From NCBI GenBank assembly GCA_932294295.1, contig OW028586.1, forward strand, positions 9,076,790 through 9,140,789: a DNA stretch of 64,000 nucleotides, written 5' to 3'. A program made the position numbers and the translations under genes. Below the pieces are notes generated by a model that had not been told where the DNA came from, did no database searches, and worked only from the letters and a program-made list of their open reading frames with translations. Source of the DNA: Alitta virens. Its lineage: Eukaryota > Annelida > Polychaeta > Phyllodocida > Nereididae. Positions 12,080-23,979 of the stretch are shown piece by piece; the stretch's first letter is position 1, and every line of letters starts with the position of its first letter.

Positions 12080-12880
12080 TTGGTAGTAGCAAGTCACAAT
12101 AAAAGCTTGATGTTTTATTTAACAAACATACCATGACAAAGCCACAAATAAAACCTGCTACACTGGATCTTTCTTGATACAACATGTTAAAATATGGACC
12201 TTCCCTTTTGCACAACGACCTCCTCCAACTAGTGCTTTGTGTCATGGGGGTTAATTTGATTGATTACTTTGTTTCACAGTAATGTGAGGAGCCAATTTTG
12301 TAGTAGCGAGTCGTGAAAAGTCACATAAAAAGCTTGATATTTTACTTTTACTCTGGATATTTCTTGATACAACATATTAACATTTCACTTTGCGAGCATA
12401 TATCTTAATTAAAGACCAAGTCACGATTGAAAATTGCAAAACTGTACATTATTTGTTATAAAATGTTGAAATTTTACTTAACAAGCATATATCCTAAAGA
12501 TAAAGTTATAAATAAAAACTGCTACACCATACAGTGTATATTTCTTGTAACGACATGTTCACATTTTTTTTAAGCATACATATGTATCTTAATGGAACTT
12601 TAAGGGAGGCATTCATATCTTAATGACAGAGCCATTAAAAAGTGCAAAACTGTATATTTCTTTTCTTCATACGACACATTGACATTTGACTTAACAAGCA
12701 TATCCTAATGTCAATAATGAAAACTGCTACACCATATATTTCTTGCTGTTACCTTCTGACATTTCACTTGACAAGCATAAAAAAAACTAATTTTCTTGTT
12801 TTGACATGTCAAACTTTTACTTAACAAGCACATCCTAAAGACAAAGTCACAAATAAAACATAGGTTGCACTGCAGCAAAA
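12080..12880. repeat. degenerate tandem repeat of about 115-125 bp downstream of GPCR
   Basis: Units share 'tttacttaacaagcatatcc', 'aaagtcacaaataaaa' and 'ctgctacaccatatatttct'. Roughly six or seven diverged units begin inside the 3' flank of the receptor. AATAAA at 12098-12103 lies at the start and is the likely poly(A) signal. In the right copy the matching hexamer is AACAAA, but another AATAAA occurs on the - strand near 27225. The array continues inverted at about 26778-27300 and 23870-23976. Confidence 0.7.
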
Positions 12881-13017
12881 CCCTCAGTGAAGCGGGCGTT
12901 ACTTCATGCCTGCCCGTCGGACGGACTTGGTAACAATAACCCTCTTAGAACTTTGTTCCCTGAGGGTTAAAAAAGCTTTCCTGAAAGGATGGTGTCACAC
13001 AGAGGTGGTTCATTTGT

Positions 13018-13056
<39 letters not shown>

Positions 13057-14128
13057 ATAACACGTTCCTGGCTGAGATATGGGACTTATTCACCGACTGA
13101 TGGGTTGTGGTAAGGTCATTGGCGCACATCTAGATCAAAAGCATTTTGCACAAGCATGTCATATAGGTATTTTGTGACCTCTGCATATCGTCCAATTCAT
13201 TCATTGCAATGTAGGATGATAAGATGATGTTGCTTATGTGTTTGGTTCCAATGTACCTGAAGCCTGTTACAGTCTGCTCAAGCAGACATCATTTCTGACT
13301 TCAGAGGGACAACCCAAGACCACATTGAACTATAGTTTTTATTATTATAGTATAAACCATGTATTAGTATACCAAGAGTATGAATAAAGATGATATATAT
13401 ATATATATAGCCTTGGCATGCATGAAACAGTTGCCTGGAATTGCCTATCAGATAAAGTGCTTCCAGATGGTTGTGTGTAAAGCTGCAGTCAGCAATATAT
13501 GGACTTTTCCTCTTATTTTATTTTATGCTATAATTCAGATGAATAGTTGACCTTAGGTGTAAAGTGTGCATGGGTAATACTTGGTCTGTCGAACATACCC
13601 CAATGTGAACTTCTGCTTCTGGGCCCTATGCCAATTTGGTTCAGTGTTTTCTGTGAGGATAGAGACATCTTTCAAATATATTTAACTGTTGTGTTTCCTA
13701 ATTTTGCTTATGAAAACAATTTGTTATACAGAAAAGTTAAATGTTAGTTTTGAATTGATGTGATTGATTTATTAGAGTCAGGTGATGAATTTATTCAGAT
13801 AGATGATTTCGGATGATTCTACACTGCTATAGGACCACAGTTACTTGAACATTGTGTGCAGTGGTCAAATTGACTGATGTTCCTGACTGAACACAGCAAC
13901 TTGTATCATTTGAGCGATGTGACCTGTCACAGTGCAGATGTTGTATATATGGCAGTGAATCACCATCAACAGCTCAGCTGCTGAAGAGAACCAATCAACT
14001 ACATTTAAAGCTGTAGTGATTCATATAATTGAGATCTAATACAGCTGCAGGGCTTCAATGCAGTGAATGATCCTTTCTTTTATCTGCCTTATGAATAAAT
14101 GCTCTATATTCAACTGAGAACAATGATC
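12881..14128. other. inner end of left arm, non-coding
   Basis: No gene is seen. (AT)n runs occur near 13019-13054 and 13393-13410. A segment beginning 'gcactgcagcaaaaccctcag' (about 12870) has a diverged relative near 14503, outside the arm, so it is probably a dispersed repeat. The open frames 12906-13100 and 13547-13747 carry no motif. Homology to the right arm runs to 14128. Confidence 0.6.
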
Positions 14129-15178
14129 AACTCCCTGTTTGTAGTTCTTTGAATGGCAACCTTGTTGTCCAAATCAGTAAATACAAATGGAAAAAGCCAA
14201 TTGTTTCATTTTCAAGAGCATGGGGGGGGGTGGCTTTAAAATGTCTGCCCAGTTTGTGCGCATATTACATAATTAACAAACAAACAAACAAAAAAACATG
14301 CATGTATGCTAGCTAATAACTTCTGTGCCAATTGCCGAAATTGATGAGGCTTGATTAATTGTGTGCCTTTTTAGGCCTCTGTGATGAGACATGTAAAAAG
14401 TCAGTTTAGTAGGGTCATCTTTATATATAGTAAAAAAAATTTATTCATGCACATAATTCTGTGTAAAATACATTGTACATAATAATTATATAAAAAATAG
14501 ACTGCACTGCAGCTAAACCCTTAGCGAATCCCACATAGCACACAGGCATTAAAATTGTTATGTGTTTGTCCGGCAGGCAGGAGGGCGGGCATTACACTAT
14601 CATTTCCAGAGCAGAACTTTAACACACACTTTCGTTTGTAGAGCTGAACTCTAACACTAATGCACTTGCCCCAATGAAATTTTATACATATATATATGCT
14701 TTTATTGACACAATAATATCATACATGATACATTTGTCAAAATGTGTACTAAGTCTACTTCTACTCACTATTTCTATATTCAATATATATATACATGGTA
14801 TAAAAAGTTAAAGGTATACATTATCAATGGATTATCTATACATCCATGGTCCCAGTTGCTGAACAATAGCATGGTAATATGAGCCTTAAGTTTCGATAAC
14901 ATACATTTGTTAAAAAAAATATATATATAGACATATATCACATGTATACAGTAACCCTAAATACATATATTACTGCAGTTAATACTGTTCATTATCACAG
15001 TGTTAATTTAAGTACAACATTTGAATTAGGAGTATATATAACAAGGCATCGTGCACATCTATGTACATGAGTGTAAAATCACATAGATCACAATATATAA
15101 AAATGCTTGTAGTGCAGAAACTGCTAGTTTAAGGGGTGATGGTTAATGCTCGACAATGGATGATGACCCTACCATTCA
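14129..15178. other. spacer left of LINE fragment, no gene
   Basis: AT-rich sequence with no coding content. Part may be 3' untranslated sequence of the LINE fragment that ends at 15179 on the - strand, but I see no poly-A-type tail that would mark its end. Confidence 0.4.
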
Positions 15179-16084
15179 TTAGGCATCAATATTTACAAGA
15201 AATTTTCCAAGGGATTTTAACAACTCAGGCTCTTTTGATTTCATGATGGTCTTAAATTTGTCTTCTTTGTTTAGTTGCTCAAAATTTTCTATGTGATCAT
15301 TAGTTATTTTAAAGAGGTCCTCACGACTAAGTGTGTTATGTGGGCATACTATGAGACAATGTTTTTCATCTTCGATTACATGCATATTGCATTTTAGGCA
15401 TAATCTCTCAACTGCTGGCAATATAGGGTTTTCATGTCTACCTGTTTCAATTTGTAAATTATGTGAGCTTACTCTAAATCTGGCTATTTTATTATAAATT
15501 TTTCTGCTTAGGTTTAGTAGAAGGTATGGTTCTAGCCTGTAATCAGTCTTGATGAGTTTATAAGTTCTAAGTTTTGGCTGTAGTGTAGAGTCATTGATTT
15601 CAGCTAGCGTAGTTTCCTGACATTTCTCATAGATTTTAGATTTGAACGTTTCAGTAATGGATTCTAGCTCATTGTTTACAAGTCTTAAATGGTCTCTTTG
15701 TGGATAGTGTTCATTGAGCATATGAATAATTTTCCCAACCCAAGCATTATTACCAGAAGTGTGCATATCTTTTTGCTCATTTAAACATTTTTTAAGAATA
15801 TTATTAGCTGTCAGTTTTTCTAGTTTAATCCAATAGTTGATCATTCTAAAATGTTGTCGTACATGTAATGGGAATCTGCCAGTCTCACCATACACATCTT
15901 GTGATGAGGTCTGTTTCCTAACTCCTAACATATTTTTTAGGTATCCTAATTGTACTTTTTTTAGGTATCCTAATTGTAACTTCTCTAGTTCATTTACAGG
16001 TTTGTCAAGGATTGGTAAAATATATGTGTCAAACATATACAGTAACACTCTATATGGCCTAGTGGTGCCTTGTGATGGCCACAC
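15179..16084 (-). pseudogene. non-LTR (LINE) retrotransposon, 3' end of ORF2
   Basis: An open frame of about 300 residues corresponds to the C-terminal part of a LINE polyprotein downstream of the reverse transcriptase catalytic core. It starts with the thumb-like stretch Y-I-L-P-I-L (21-26) and L-G-V-R-K-Q-T-S (53-60), then Y-G-E-T-G-R-F-P-L (65-73). It ends with a zinc-knuckle-like C-x2-C-x9-H-x4-C (C229, C232, H242, C247), common near the end of many LINE ORF2 proteins. Endonuclease, reverse transcriptase core and the 5' region are missing, the usual result of 5' truncation. The annotated start is only the frame limit. An eight-residue direct duplication (L-Q-L-G-Y-L-K-K / V-Q-L-G-Y-L-K-N, residues 37-51) is present. 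The open frame suggests fairly recent insertion. Confidence 0.8.
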
Positions 16085-18244
16085 TGATATTTGCTATGTT
16101 TTACCAAAATATTATTTCTTGAGTGTTTATATAGTGTGTGTGATGAACCGAAAAAATTGCCACTTGGCCTACATAGCCTGTTATGCAATGCTAATTAGAG
16201 TCCAAGATGTCCTATTTTTGGAACTCTTGAATTTCTTCATTTGTCCATTATATTCTGTCAAGTGTAAAATAATACAGTGTTCCCATTGTTCCCATTGGTT
16301 ATAAAGAAGTCTGAAAAAGTCTTACTTTATTTTTGTTAAAATTTAAGTACCGTATTAAGTCTTATTTTTGTCCACTAAGTCTTACATTGTCCTATTTTGA
16401 TGCAAATATACTTGGATATCAACATCTACATTGTAATATTCAGACGATTTGGTAAATATAAATGAATAGAAATTATTACCTTTCTTCAAACCCAAAAGAA
16501 CTGCGTTTATTTTATTGCTTAATAGCCAATACCCTGATTGTTTGTTTGACGATGAAATTAAAAATATTGGTGTATATTACTATATTAGGTCTTATTTTTC
16601 ATGTGCGCATGATATTATAATGTCCTACAAAATATCTTATGTCTTAGGAACCCTGTATTAACAGTAATCTATTATGTTCAGAGCCCATTCTTTTCTTGCC
16701 ATTTAATTGTTCTGTTTTAAAGATTTTATGCACAATAAGGTGTATTGAGTCCACTAGAAATATCAACGCAATAGCATGTTCCCTTAACTAATCCACAACT
16801 AAGATTATCATTTATATGTCCAAAATAGTCATATATGGACTATGGCAATGATCCTAAAGAATATATATGAAATTCAGCAATAATGTTATGCCACATAAAG
16901 ATGTTAGGTATAATTTCATACAAAATAACCTTCAAGGTTTTTATTTCTTTGTATTTAAATAAATAAAGTCTAAATACAAATAAATACAAAATCTTAAAGG
17001 TTTATTTTGTTTGAAATTATACACAACACACCCATTTTAATGCCTTTATAAGTCAAAATATTTTTTGCTTGCTGTTTAAATTTAGCTGGCAACTGAAGGA
17101 ACTATATATTATCAATTGCCATATTCCCTTCAGTTACTGAATTGTTGGGTTGCTGATTTGCATTAAATCTATGGCATTTAAATAAGTATTTATAAACGAA
17201 CACTTTACCGGTGTATATGAAGAAAACAATAAGTATTGGAGTCAAGTGAAAGTAATATAGATCATCATGCAACTATTTATTATAAAATTGCTAATTATAA
17301 ACAAAAACTATTGAATTGGTTGAGCATGACAATACTATGATAAAATATTTAATAATTGCACATGAATTGTACAGCATTTACGGCTGTCATTCAATGAGTG
17401 TCATTGTTAACTATGGGATGCTAAGGAATATCAAGGAAGCAACACAATTTTTTGCATTTTTTCCAGATTTTCCAATATTATGAACAAAAAAAGAATGATG
17501 AAACAAATATCCTATAATCTAGATATGTCATTGGCAAAATGTTACTGATGTAAGGATCATAGAGTCATTGATATGAAGGTTTGAAACAGTCCTGTCCAAA
17601 TTTTCATATTTCCCTTATTAAATAAAATTATCTGTCATAAATAGTCATGAAACCCCAAAAAGGTATCTCAACACTATTTTATATGTATTATTACTAGTTT
17701 TGTATACATGTAGGTGCAGTAGTGTGTGAGTCCTGCTCTGGAAACAGAAATTTTTATGTTTCGTTTTTTTAATTTTTCTCCTAATATTTTAAAACACAGC
17801 TCAGATATGTCAATGTGAATATAAAAATGCACAGCTAAGCTATATAGAGTAATAACATATACAATTTTGTTAGAGTTAGTGTATTAATGGTAGAATTATG
17901 CTCTGAAAACAGTTTAAAAAAATACTTTAATTTAGATATGTTATTGATACAATTTCATTCATGTAAGGTAAATAGGGTCTTTTATATGGAGCTTTGAAAA
18001 AGTAGGAATTTTCCCTATTTTGCCCTAATAATTATTTTGACAATTCTATAGTATTTATGGCCATGAGACCCCCAAAATGCACCACTACACTATTTTAGAC
18101 ATATTATGACAAAATTTTAAGCATGTAGGTGCAGTAGTCCGGAAACAAAACAAAAAATGTTTTCTATTATTTCCATGACAATAATTAAATGCTGTCTATT
18201 TTGTGCACTTGTGTGCTGCAGATGTCTGAAGTTTATTAATAATT
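16085..18244. other. spacer with degenerate 365-bp tandem repeat
   Basis: No gene is seen. About 17570-17760 and 17930-18160 are diverged direct repeats at a spacing near 365 bp, sharing 'catgtaggtgcagtagt' and a preceding segment with 'catgaaaccccaaaa' or 'catgagacccccaaaa'. The rest is AT-rich. One inversion breakpoint should lie at or just right of this stretch, inside the Harbinger half. Confidence 0.55.
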
Positions 18245-19628
18245 AAATATTTAAACTTACATCATTCTTGTTGTTTTCAAATCTTGTGTTGTTGCCATGG
18301 TACAATGCCAGCTTCTGAGTTGACATACTTGATCAAGTATTGCCTCATTTCCTTGGCTGCTCTGTTGTTGTTGCCTCTGTACACATCACCCATGTCTGGC
18401 TGATTGGCATTCTCCCTCCATGCACCTGGGATGATCTCATGGGTGTCTGCATTTTCCTGGTCCACAGCATTAACATCAACAGTTGGATACTTCAGCCTCA
18501 GTATGTTGTGCAACACACAGCAAGCAAATGTTATAGTGCACACTCTTTCAGCACTTTGAGGCATTGTTGTGAGGAGACACCTGAACTTAGCAGCCAAAAG
18601 TCCAAAGGCATTCTCTACCACCCGTCTAGCTCTAGAAAGTCTGTAGTTGAAGATTCTGTCTTCAATGCTCATGTTCCTGTGAGGCAGAGACTTCATCATC
18701 CAAGTCTGCAGTCCAAATGCATCATCCCAACTATGAAGTAAGGCACTGGTTAGTCATCATTAGGTAGCGCAAGGTGCCAGTTTCAATCCAGGTTCAAGGG
18801 CCCTCCTCCAAAATGTGTCCTGCTTTGTAATCCTAGGTCCCACTCTGGCAAGAACTTCATGAAATAAGTCAGGCTCCATGCTCATGAAATTCTTCAAGCC
18901 ACCCACATCTTCTGCAGTCAATTCAGCCATCAGTTTTTCATACTGCCCATAAAGAGGTCTTCTTAGAAGCCAAGGTTGCACCCACATTCACCTTCTTCTT
19001 CGTGCAGCACCATCATTTTCTACTTCATCTTCATCACTTCTTCTGGTCCTTTCGGCATCTTCTTGCAGTTTTTGTTCTTCTTGACGCAGAAGTATATCCT
19101 TTGCAGCAGTAAGTAGCTGCACTTGCATGTCCAGGAACTTCAGATCCAATTCGACCCTCTCTTGATGTGATAATAAAGACATATCCAATTCTTCTGTAGC
19201 AGTAATATTCATACACCTTTGCAGTATGGAAGTCCAAAGCTAATGATGGACATAGGGGCGCAGGCTGTTTAAATACCAATTTCAGAGCTATCCGTGTTAA
19301 AACTGGGCAAATCCGTATTAAGATCGTGTAAAGACCGGTTATATCCGCGACAGCACCATGTAAAATCCGGTTCACGCCGCACTCTTCCTGGACAGTCGTG
19401 TTGCACCGGGCACCGCCGTGTTTCAACTGTACATATCCATGTAGCGACCGTATTCATCCGTGTAAGGACCGTGTTGGTCCTTGTTGACACCGTATTGCCA
19501 CGGTGTACACACCGCCAAACATTTCTTTTGTTGACATTTTCAGCTCTTGTTCCCGGACCACCCCGGAGTGAAAGAAATATTACTCCGGGACACTACGGCG
19601 TGTGATCCAGCAATGTGTGAAGGGGGCT
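18245..19628 (-). mobile_element. PIF/Harbinger element, separated half B with transposase
   Basis: The element ends at 19628 with a terminal repeat whose reverse complement starts AGCCCCCTTCACACATTGC, next to TAA (19629-19631). The subterminal region 19220-19620 is full of short CCGTGTT/ACCGGT-like motifs, a common site for transposase binding in DNA transposons. A broken HARBI1-type transposase follows on the - strand. The uninterrupted site is visible near 36985, where the sequence reads CACCTAAAACAATAAGG. Here and at 2740 the two flanks are CACCTAA and TAACACAATAAGG. The left limit is approximate. Confidence 0.8.
18277..19212 (-). pseudogene. HARBI1-type PIF/Harbinger transposase, broken
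   Basis: The frame starts at 19212 with a charged segment, then R-R-R-R, a TGA stop, and W-V-Q-P-W-L-L-R-R-P-L-Y-G-Q-Y, the conserved N-terminal signature of these transposases, where a Trp codon is expected at the stop. It continues through T-F-W-R-R-A-L-E-P-G-L-K-L-A, then jumps by deletion to the C-terminal part: Y-F-I-V-G-(D-D)-A-F-G (one base missing), L-Q-T-W-M-M-K, and R-V-V-E-N-A-F-G-L-L-A, whose Glu is the third catalytic residue. It ends near C-V-L-H-N. The middle with the first catalytic Asp is gone. At least one nonsense codon, one frameshift and one large deletion make it inactive. Confidence 0.88.
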
Positions 19629-19631
19629 TAA

Positions 19632-21845
19632 CACAATAAGGTAGGAACAGATCTGACAGTCGTGATCATTTTCAAGCTGCACGTTGGATCCACAGTAAAA
19701 ATTGCGGTAAAACATTTGGAACAATTAGATACCAAGGTTTTGTCGGTAATCCCCTCCATTGCAGTATAGGCGAAAATGTAATGCAAGGTCACAAAAATAA
19801 TGCTTTTTGGTGAACCAGCTTGGTAATGACGTCACAAACAAAGTGGCCCTTGATTAGGGACTGGCCCCCGTTCTGGGGCTGGCACCCGATCTGAGTCTAA
19901 TTATTACATATATATGGGTTCAGTCAGCCCCTTGCACCTGGCCTAATAATGATAAATGGACATCAACTAATTGATGTTACCTAGCAGGAAACCAAATAAA
20001 TACCTATCATATGGGCTCATAAAAAATTCCTTCAGAGGGGTCAATATGGAAATTTTTAACAATTAAATTGTTTCTTTCTGTCATGCAGGGCATAGATACT
20101 AATTAGTGTAACGTAGGAAACCAAACAAACAGCCTATTATATAAAAGCTTATGAAAAGTACTCTCATATGACTTCATAATTATGATATCCATGGAAACCA
20201 AAATGATGCTATGGCTGCCTAGCTACCAAAATATGTTGCGCTGAGGAAGATGACATCTGTTGAAATAATGTGATGCATGTTGTGGAAGATTTTGTTTTCA
20301 AGCAAAATTTTGAACGATGCAACACTCATAAATTTACTTTAATGAAAAGGTGTGAGTCAAAGGTCAAGTACTAAGGTATTTCTTCCAAATATGGAACTTT
20401 TTGTGCAAGGCAATGCAGATAGATATGTAGCTAGTAACCTACACAGATAGATAGATAGATTTGAATAGTGCAGCCCTATTTTGCTAAGACCCTGTTTGCT
20501 ACCTGCCATTATAATGGTGTACATCATCAATAACAAAACTTTTTATCAAATTATCTACTTCAGGAACTTCCACGTTTATGAAGTCATGCCATTCAATGAA
20601 GTAGCTTTCAAATTTCAATATCATTTACAAATAAAGAGAATAATACTTGTAAATATCACCTGCCTCAGCACAGTATGCTGGTATGAGTTGGTAACTAAAA
20701 TTAATTAAAAATCTGAAATTCAAAGGGGCTAACCCCTAAAAAGTTTCTATGAACCATTATGCAGTTTTCAAGATATGACACATATGAGCAACCTCCCTTT
20801 CAGCAATGTCATTTACACATCCTAGAGTTTTAACCATTGATAGTGAAGCTTGCTAGGAGTCATTTTCAGGCCAATCATCCGCAGGCAAGTCCAGGAAATT
20901 GTCATCCCTATTCAGGGTAAAAGATGACTTTGATGGTGTTAAATCAGTGATGGTTCCGGCAATGTTTTGAGGAGATGGTCACCTCTTTCAGTTGTCATGT
21001 TATTTACAAGGGTTTGTTTTCCATCAGTGGAGATCAAGTCTGAGAAAATAGCTACTGTTGCCAGCTCAGGACTCAAGATACCAGGAATGTCTTGAGCATC
21101 ATTTTCAGATCAGCTGCTTGCAATTTGGCATTTTGGAGCTCATTTTACCTCTGAATTAAAAGAATGTCATTGACAGAACATCAACTGGTGATCTGCATAT
21201 GTACCATGCTTGGATGTAGACATTGACTACAAAAGGTTCCAGGCTTTCTGATTGTGACCTAAAATACACATATACAATAAATAAACCCCCTAGTTTAAAT
21301 ATTTTTAATGTCATTGAGTAAAACGGATTGAGAGCAAGTGTCCAAGAAAGACTTATTCTATATTACCTCTATGCCTAAGCCAACCATCAGATCTGTTCCG
21401 AAGTTAGAAAGAAGTACAGGAAAAGAAATGAGTAATGCTGTTATGAAACATCTGGTTGCATTGGGAATCTGATAAAACAGTCATTGGAATGTGTTATGAC
21501 ACCACAGTAGCTAACACTGGTCGAAAATCGGGTGCTGCAACTCTTCTGGAAAATGCCCTTGGTTGTAATCTTTGGTGGTTCAGTTAAAGACACCACGTGA
21601 TGGAAATACTATTAGCTGATGCATTTAATGTTTGTTTTGGACCCATAAAACTTTATAAGCGCTTCAAAGAGGACTGGCAAAAACTACGAACTGACCCATT
21701 ACAGCGACAAGAGAATCCTCGTATATTGGCAAAAGAATCATATTGAAGAACTTCATTTTGGAACAGTCTACTAAGACTCATGAAAGAGATGATTATCTGG
21801 AATTGCAACAATTGGCTGCTCTACACCAAGTAGTTTGAAAGTGCC
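19632..21845 (+). repeat. direct copy of 36986-40080
   Basis: The stretch starts CACAATAAGGTAGGAACAG, as at 36990, and matches through 'caatgcaggaggacacta' (21845 and about 40078). It is shorter because of deletions, for example the segments equivalent to about 37480-37675 and 38340-38850 are reduced. It was the natural continuation of the left unit before the inversion. It contains a (GATA)n tract at about 20443-20468 and part of a transposase-like pseudogene. Confidence 0.88.
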
Positions 21846-22640
21846 ACCAATGCAGGAGGACACTAAGATGTGTAATCTATCAACTTCGACAACTGAATGA
21901 GTTTCTGGTAGGAGCTTGCCATCCCAACACATTTACTTGCTTGGAAGTTCTTCTTGATTTCATTAGCAGTTTTTCTGCTCTTAGAAAGCACACTTGCTGA
22001 AGTGGAAGGCCCAGCTTCATAAAGTACTGATGCTAAAATCATAGTAGACTTTTGAATGCGTGTATTTGTTCAATATTGCTGAAACGCTGGAGACATGATA
22101 CGCTTGTGCTTCTTCATAACATTGTAGTCAGATTGCTCATCAGAACTTTCTTCAGAACTGCTAGTCTCATCTGTATCATTCAAGTGGGCTTCATCAACTT
22201 CTTTTTAATCACTTTTCATTTTCTTCTTGTACTTTTCTTCACGCTCATGCCTCTCACAGGTTCTCTTTTCTCTTTGAGCCAGTTTTTTTGTCAATGCCCC
22301 CAATAGAACCCTGTCTAGTTTATTGTTGTATTTTCAAGAATTTTCTGTCTTCCTCATTCTTTAATTAATGTCATAGCGTCTAGATGGCTGATGTCAAACA
22401 AGTTGTTTAGCATATCTTTAAACTGCTTCTGATTTTCTAAGTCTTTTTTGTTACTTCTTTTGTAGTGCCCACTATGCCTTACATAAAGATCCTTGATTTT
22501 CTTAATAACATTATGTTTTCCTGTTTTTGGTATCCTTGATTTATTCCAAAATGGAATGACTTGGTCATACGTCCTGCTTGGACATCAGGAAATTTTTAAT
22601 TTCATCGAAGGAAAGAACATGAAATTTCATAACATCATGG
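20780..22640 (-). pseudogene. transposase-like gene remnant, unit 1, middle inverted
   Basis: Three pieces of one protein family are recognisable. The N-terminal piece is on the - strand (22640-21850), with F-W-N-K-S-R-I-P-K-T, L-F-D-I-S-H-L-D-A-M, and a Lys/Glu-rich region followed by N-E-I-K-K-N-F. The middle is on the + strand (about 21470-21760) with Y-D-T-T-V-A-N-T-G and R-H-H-V-M-E. The C-terminal piece is on the - strand (about 21100-20780). I recall this D-T-T-A-S-N-T-G / C-R-H-H family as multicopy and unnamed in marine invertebrates; transposase origin is an inference. Several stops and frameshifts kill it. The reversed middle is shared with the copy at 38730-39960, so it is old. 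Confidence 0.55.
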
Positions 22641-23979
22641 CCAGTACAGAGGGTAAACGAGCACTGGTAATGGTCTCCTCTCAGTTGAATATTGAGCATT
22701 TATTCATAAGGCAGATAAAAGGATCATTCACTGCATTGAAGCCCTGCAGCTTTATTAGATCTCAATTATATGAATAACTACAGCTTTAAATGTAGTTGAT
22801 TGGTTCCCTTCAGCAGCTGAGCTGTTGATGGTGATACACTGCCATATATACAACATCTGCACTGTGACAGGTCACATCGCTCAAATGATACAAGCGGCAA
22901 TGTTCAAGTAACTGCAGTCCTATAGCAGTGTAGAATCATCCGAAATCATCTATCTGAATAAATTCATCACCTGACTCTAATAAATCAATCACATCAATTC
23001 AGAACTAACATTTAACTTTTCTGTATAACAAATTGTTTTCATAAGCAAAATTAGGAAACACAACAGTTAAATATATTTGAAAGATGTCTCTATCCTCACA
23101 GAAAACACTGAACCAAATTGGCATAGGGCCCAGAAGCAGAAGTTCACATTGGGGTTTTTTTCGACAGACCAAGCATTACCCATGCACACTTTACACCTAA
23201 GGTCAACTATTCATCTGAATTATAGCATAAAATAAAATAAGAGGAAAATTCCATATATTGCTGACTGCAGCTTTACACACAACCATCTGGAAGCACTTTA
23301 TCTGATAGGCAATTCCAGGCAACTGTTTCATGCATGCCAAGGCTATATATATATATATATATATATATCATCTTTATTCATACTCTTGGTATACTAATAC
23401 ATGGTTTATACTATAATAATAAAAACTATAGTTCAATGTGGTCTTGGGTTGTCCCTCTGAAGTCAGAAATGATACATTGGAACCAAACACATAAGCAACA
23501 TCATCTTATCATCCTACATTGCAATGAATGAATTGGACGATATGCAGAGGTCACAAAATACCTATATGACATGCTTGTGCAAAATGCTTTTGATCTAGAT
23601 GTGCGCCAATGGCCTTACCACAACCCATCAGTAGGTGAATAAGTCCCATATCTTAGCCAGGAACGTGTTGTTGATATATATATATATATATATATATATG
23701 TGACAAATGAACCACCACTGTGTGACACCATCCTTTCAGGAAAGCTTTTTTAACCTTCAGCAAACAAAGTTCTAAGAGGGTTATTGTTACCAAGTCCGTC
23801 CGACAGGCGGACAGGCAGGCATGAAGTAACGCCCGCTTCACTGAGGGTTTTGCTGCAGTGCAACCTATGTTTTATTTGTGACTTTGTCTTTTGGGTGTGC
23901 TTGTTAAGTAAAATTTTGACATGTCAAAACAAGAAAATTAGTTTTTTTTATGCTTGTCGAGTGAAATGTCAGAATGTAA

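Larger units (their letters stand above)
2743..14128 (+). repeat. left arm of the large inverted duplication
   Basis: The stretch matches 22672-36984 in reverse orientation. Anchors found by eye: 2743-2800 with about 36920-36984; the Tc1 ends 4294 and 7671 with 35464 and 32692; GPCR exons 8263-8693, 10760-10967 and 11525-11977 with 31681-32111, 30037-30244 and 27403-27834; 12906 with 23841; 13547 with about 23207; 14000-14128 with about 22672-22795. Homology ends abruptly after 14128. The arms differ by a 690-bp tandem duplication (left only), a 2.8 kb foldback insertion (right only) and about 1.2 kb of repeat A material in intron 2 (right only). Confidence 0.9.

Noticed and set aside
15837..16304. 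155-codon + strand frame
   Set aside because: It is antisense to the LINE ORF2 fragment and has no motif.
18340..18741. 133-codon + strand frame
   Set aside because: It is antisense to the C-terminal part of the Harbinger transposase.
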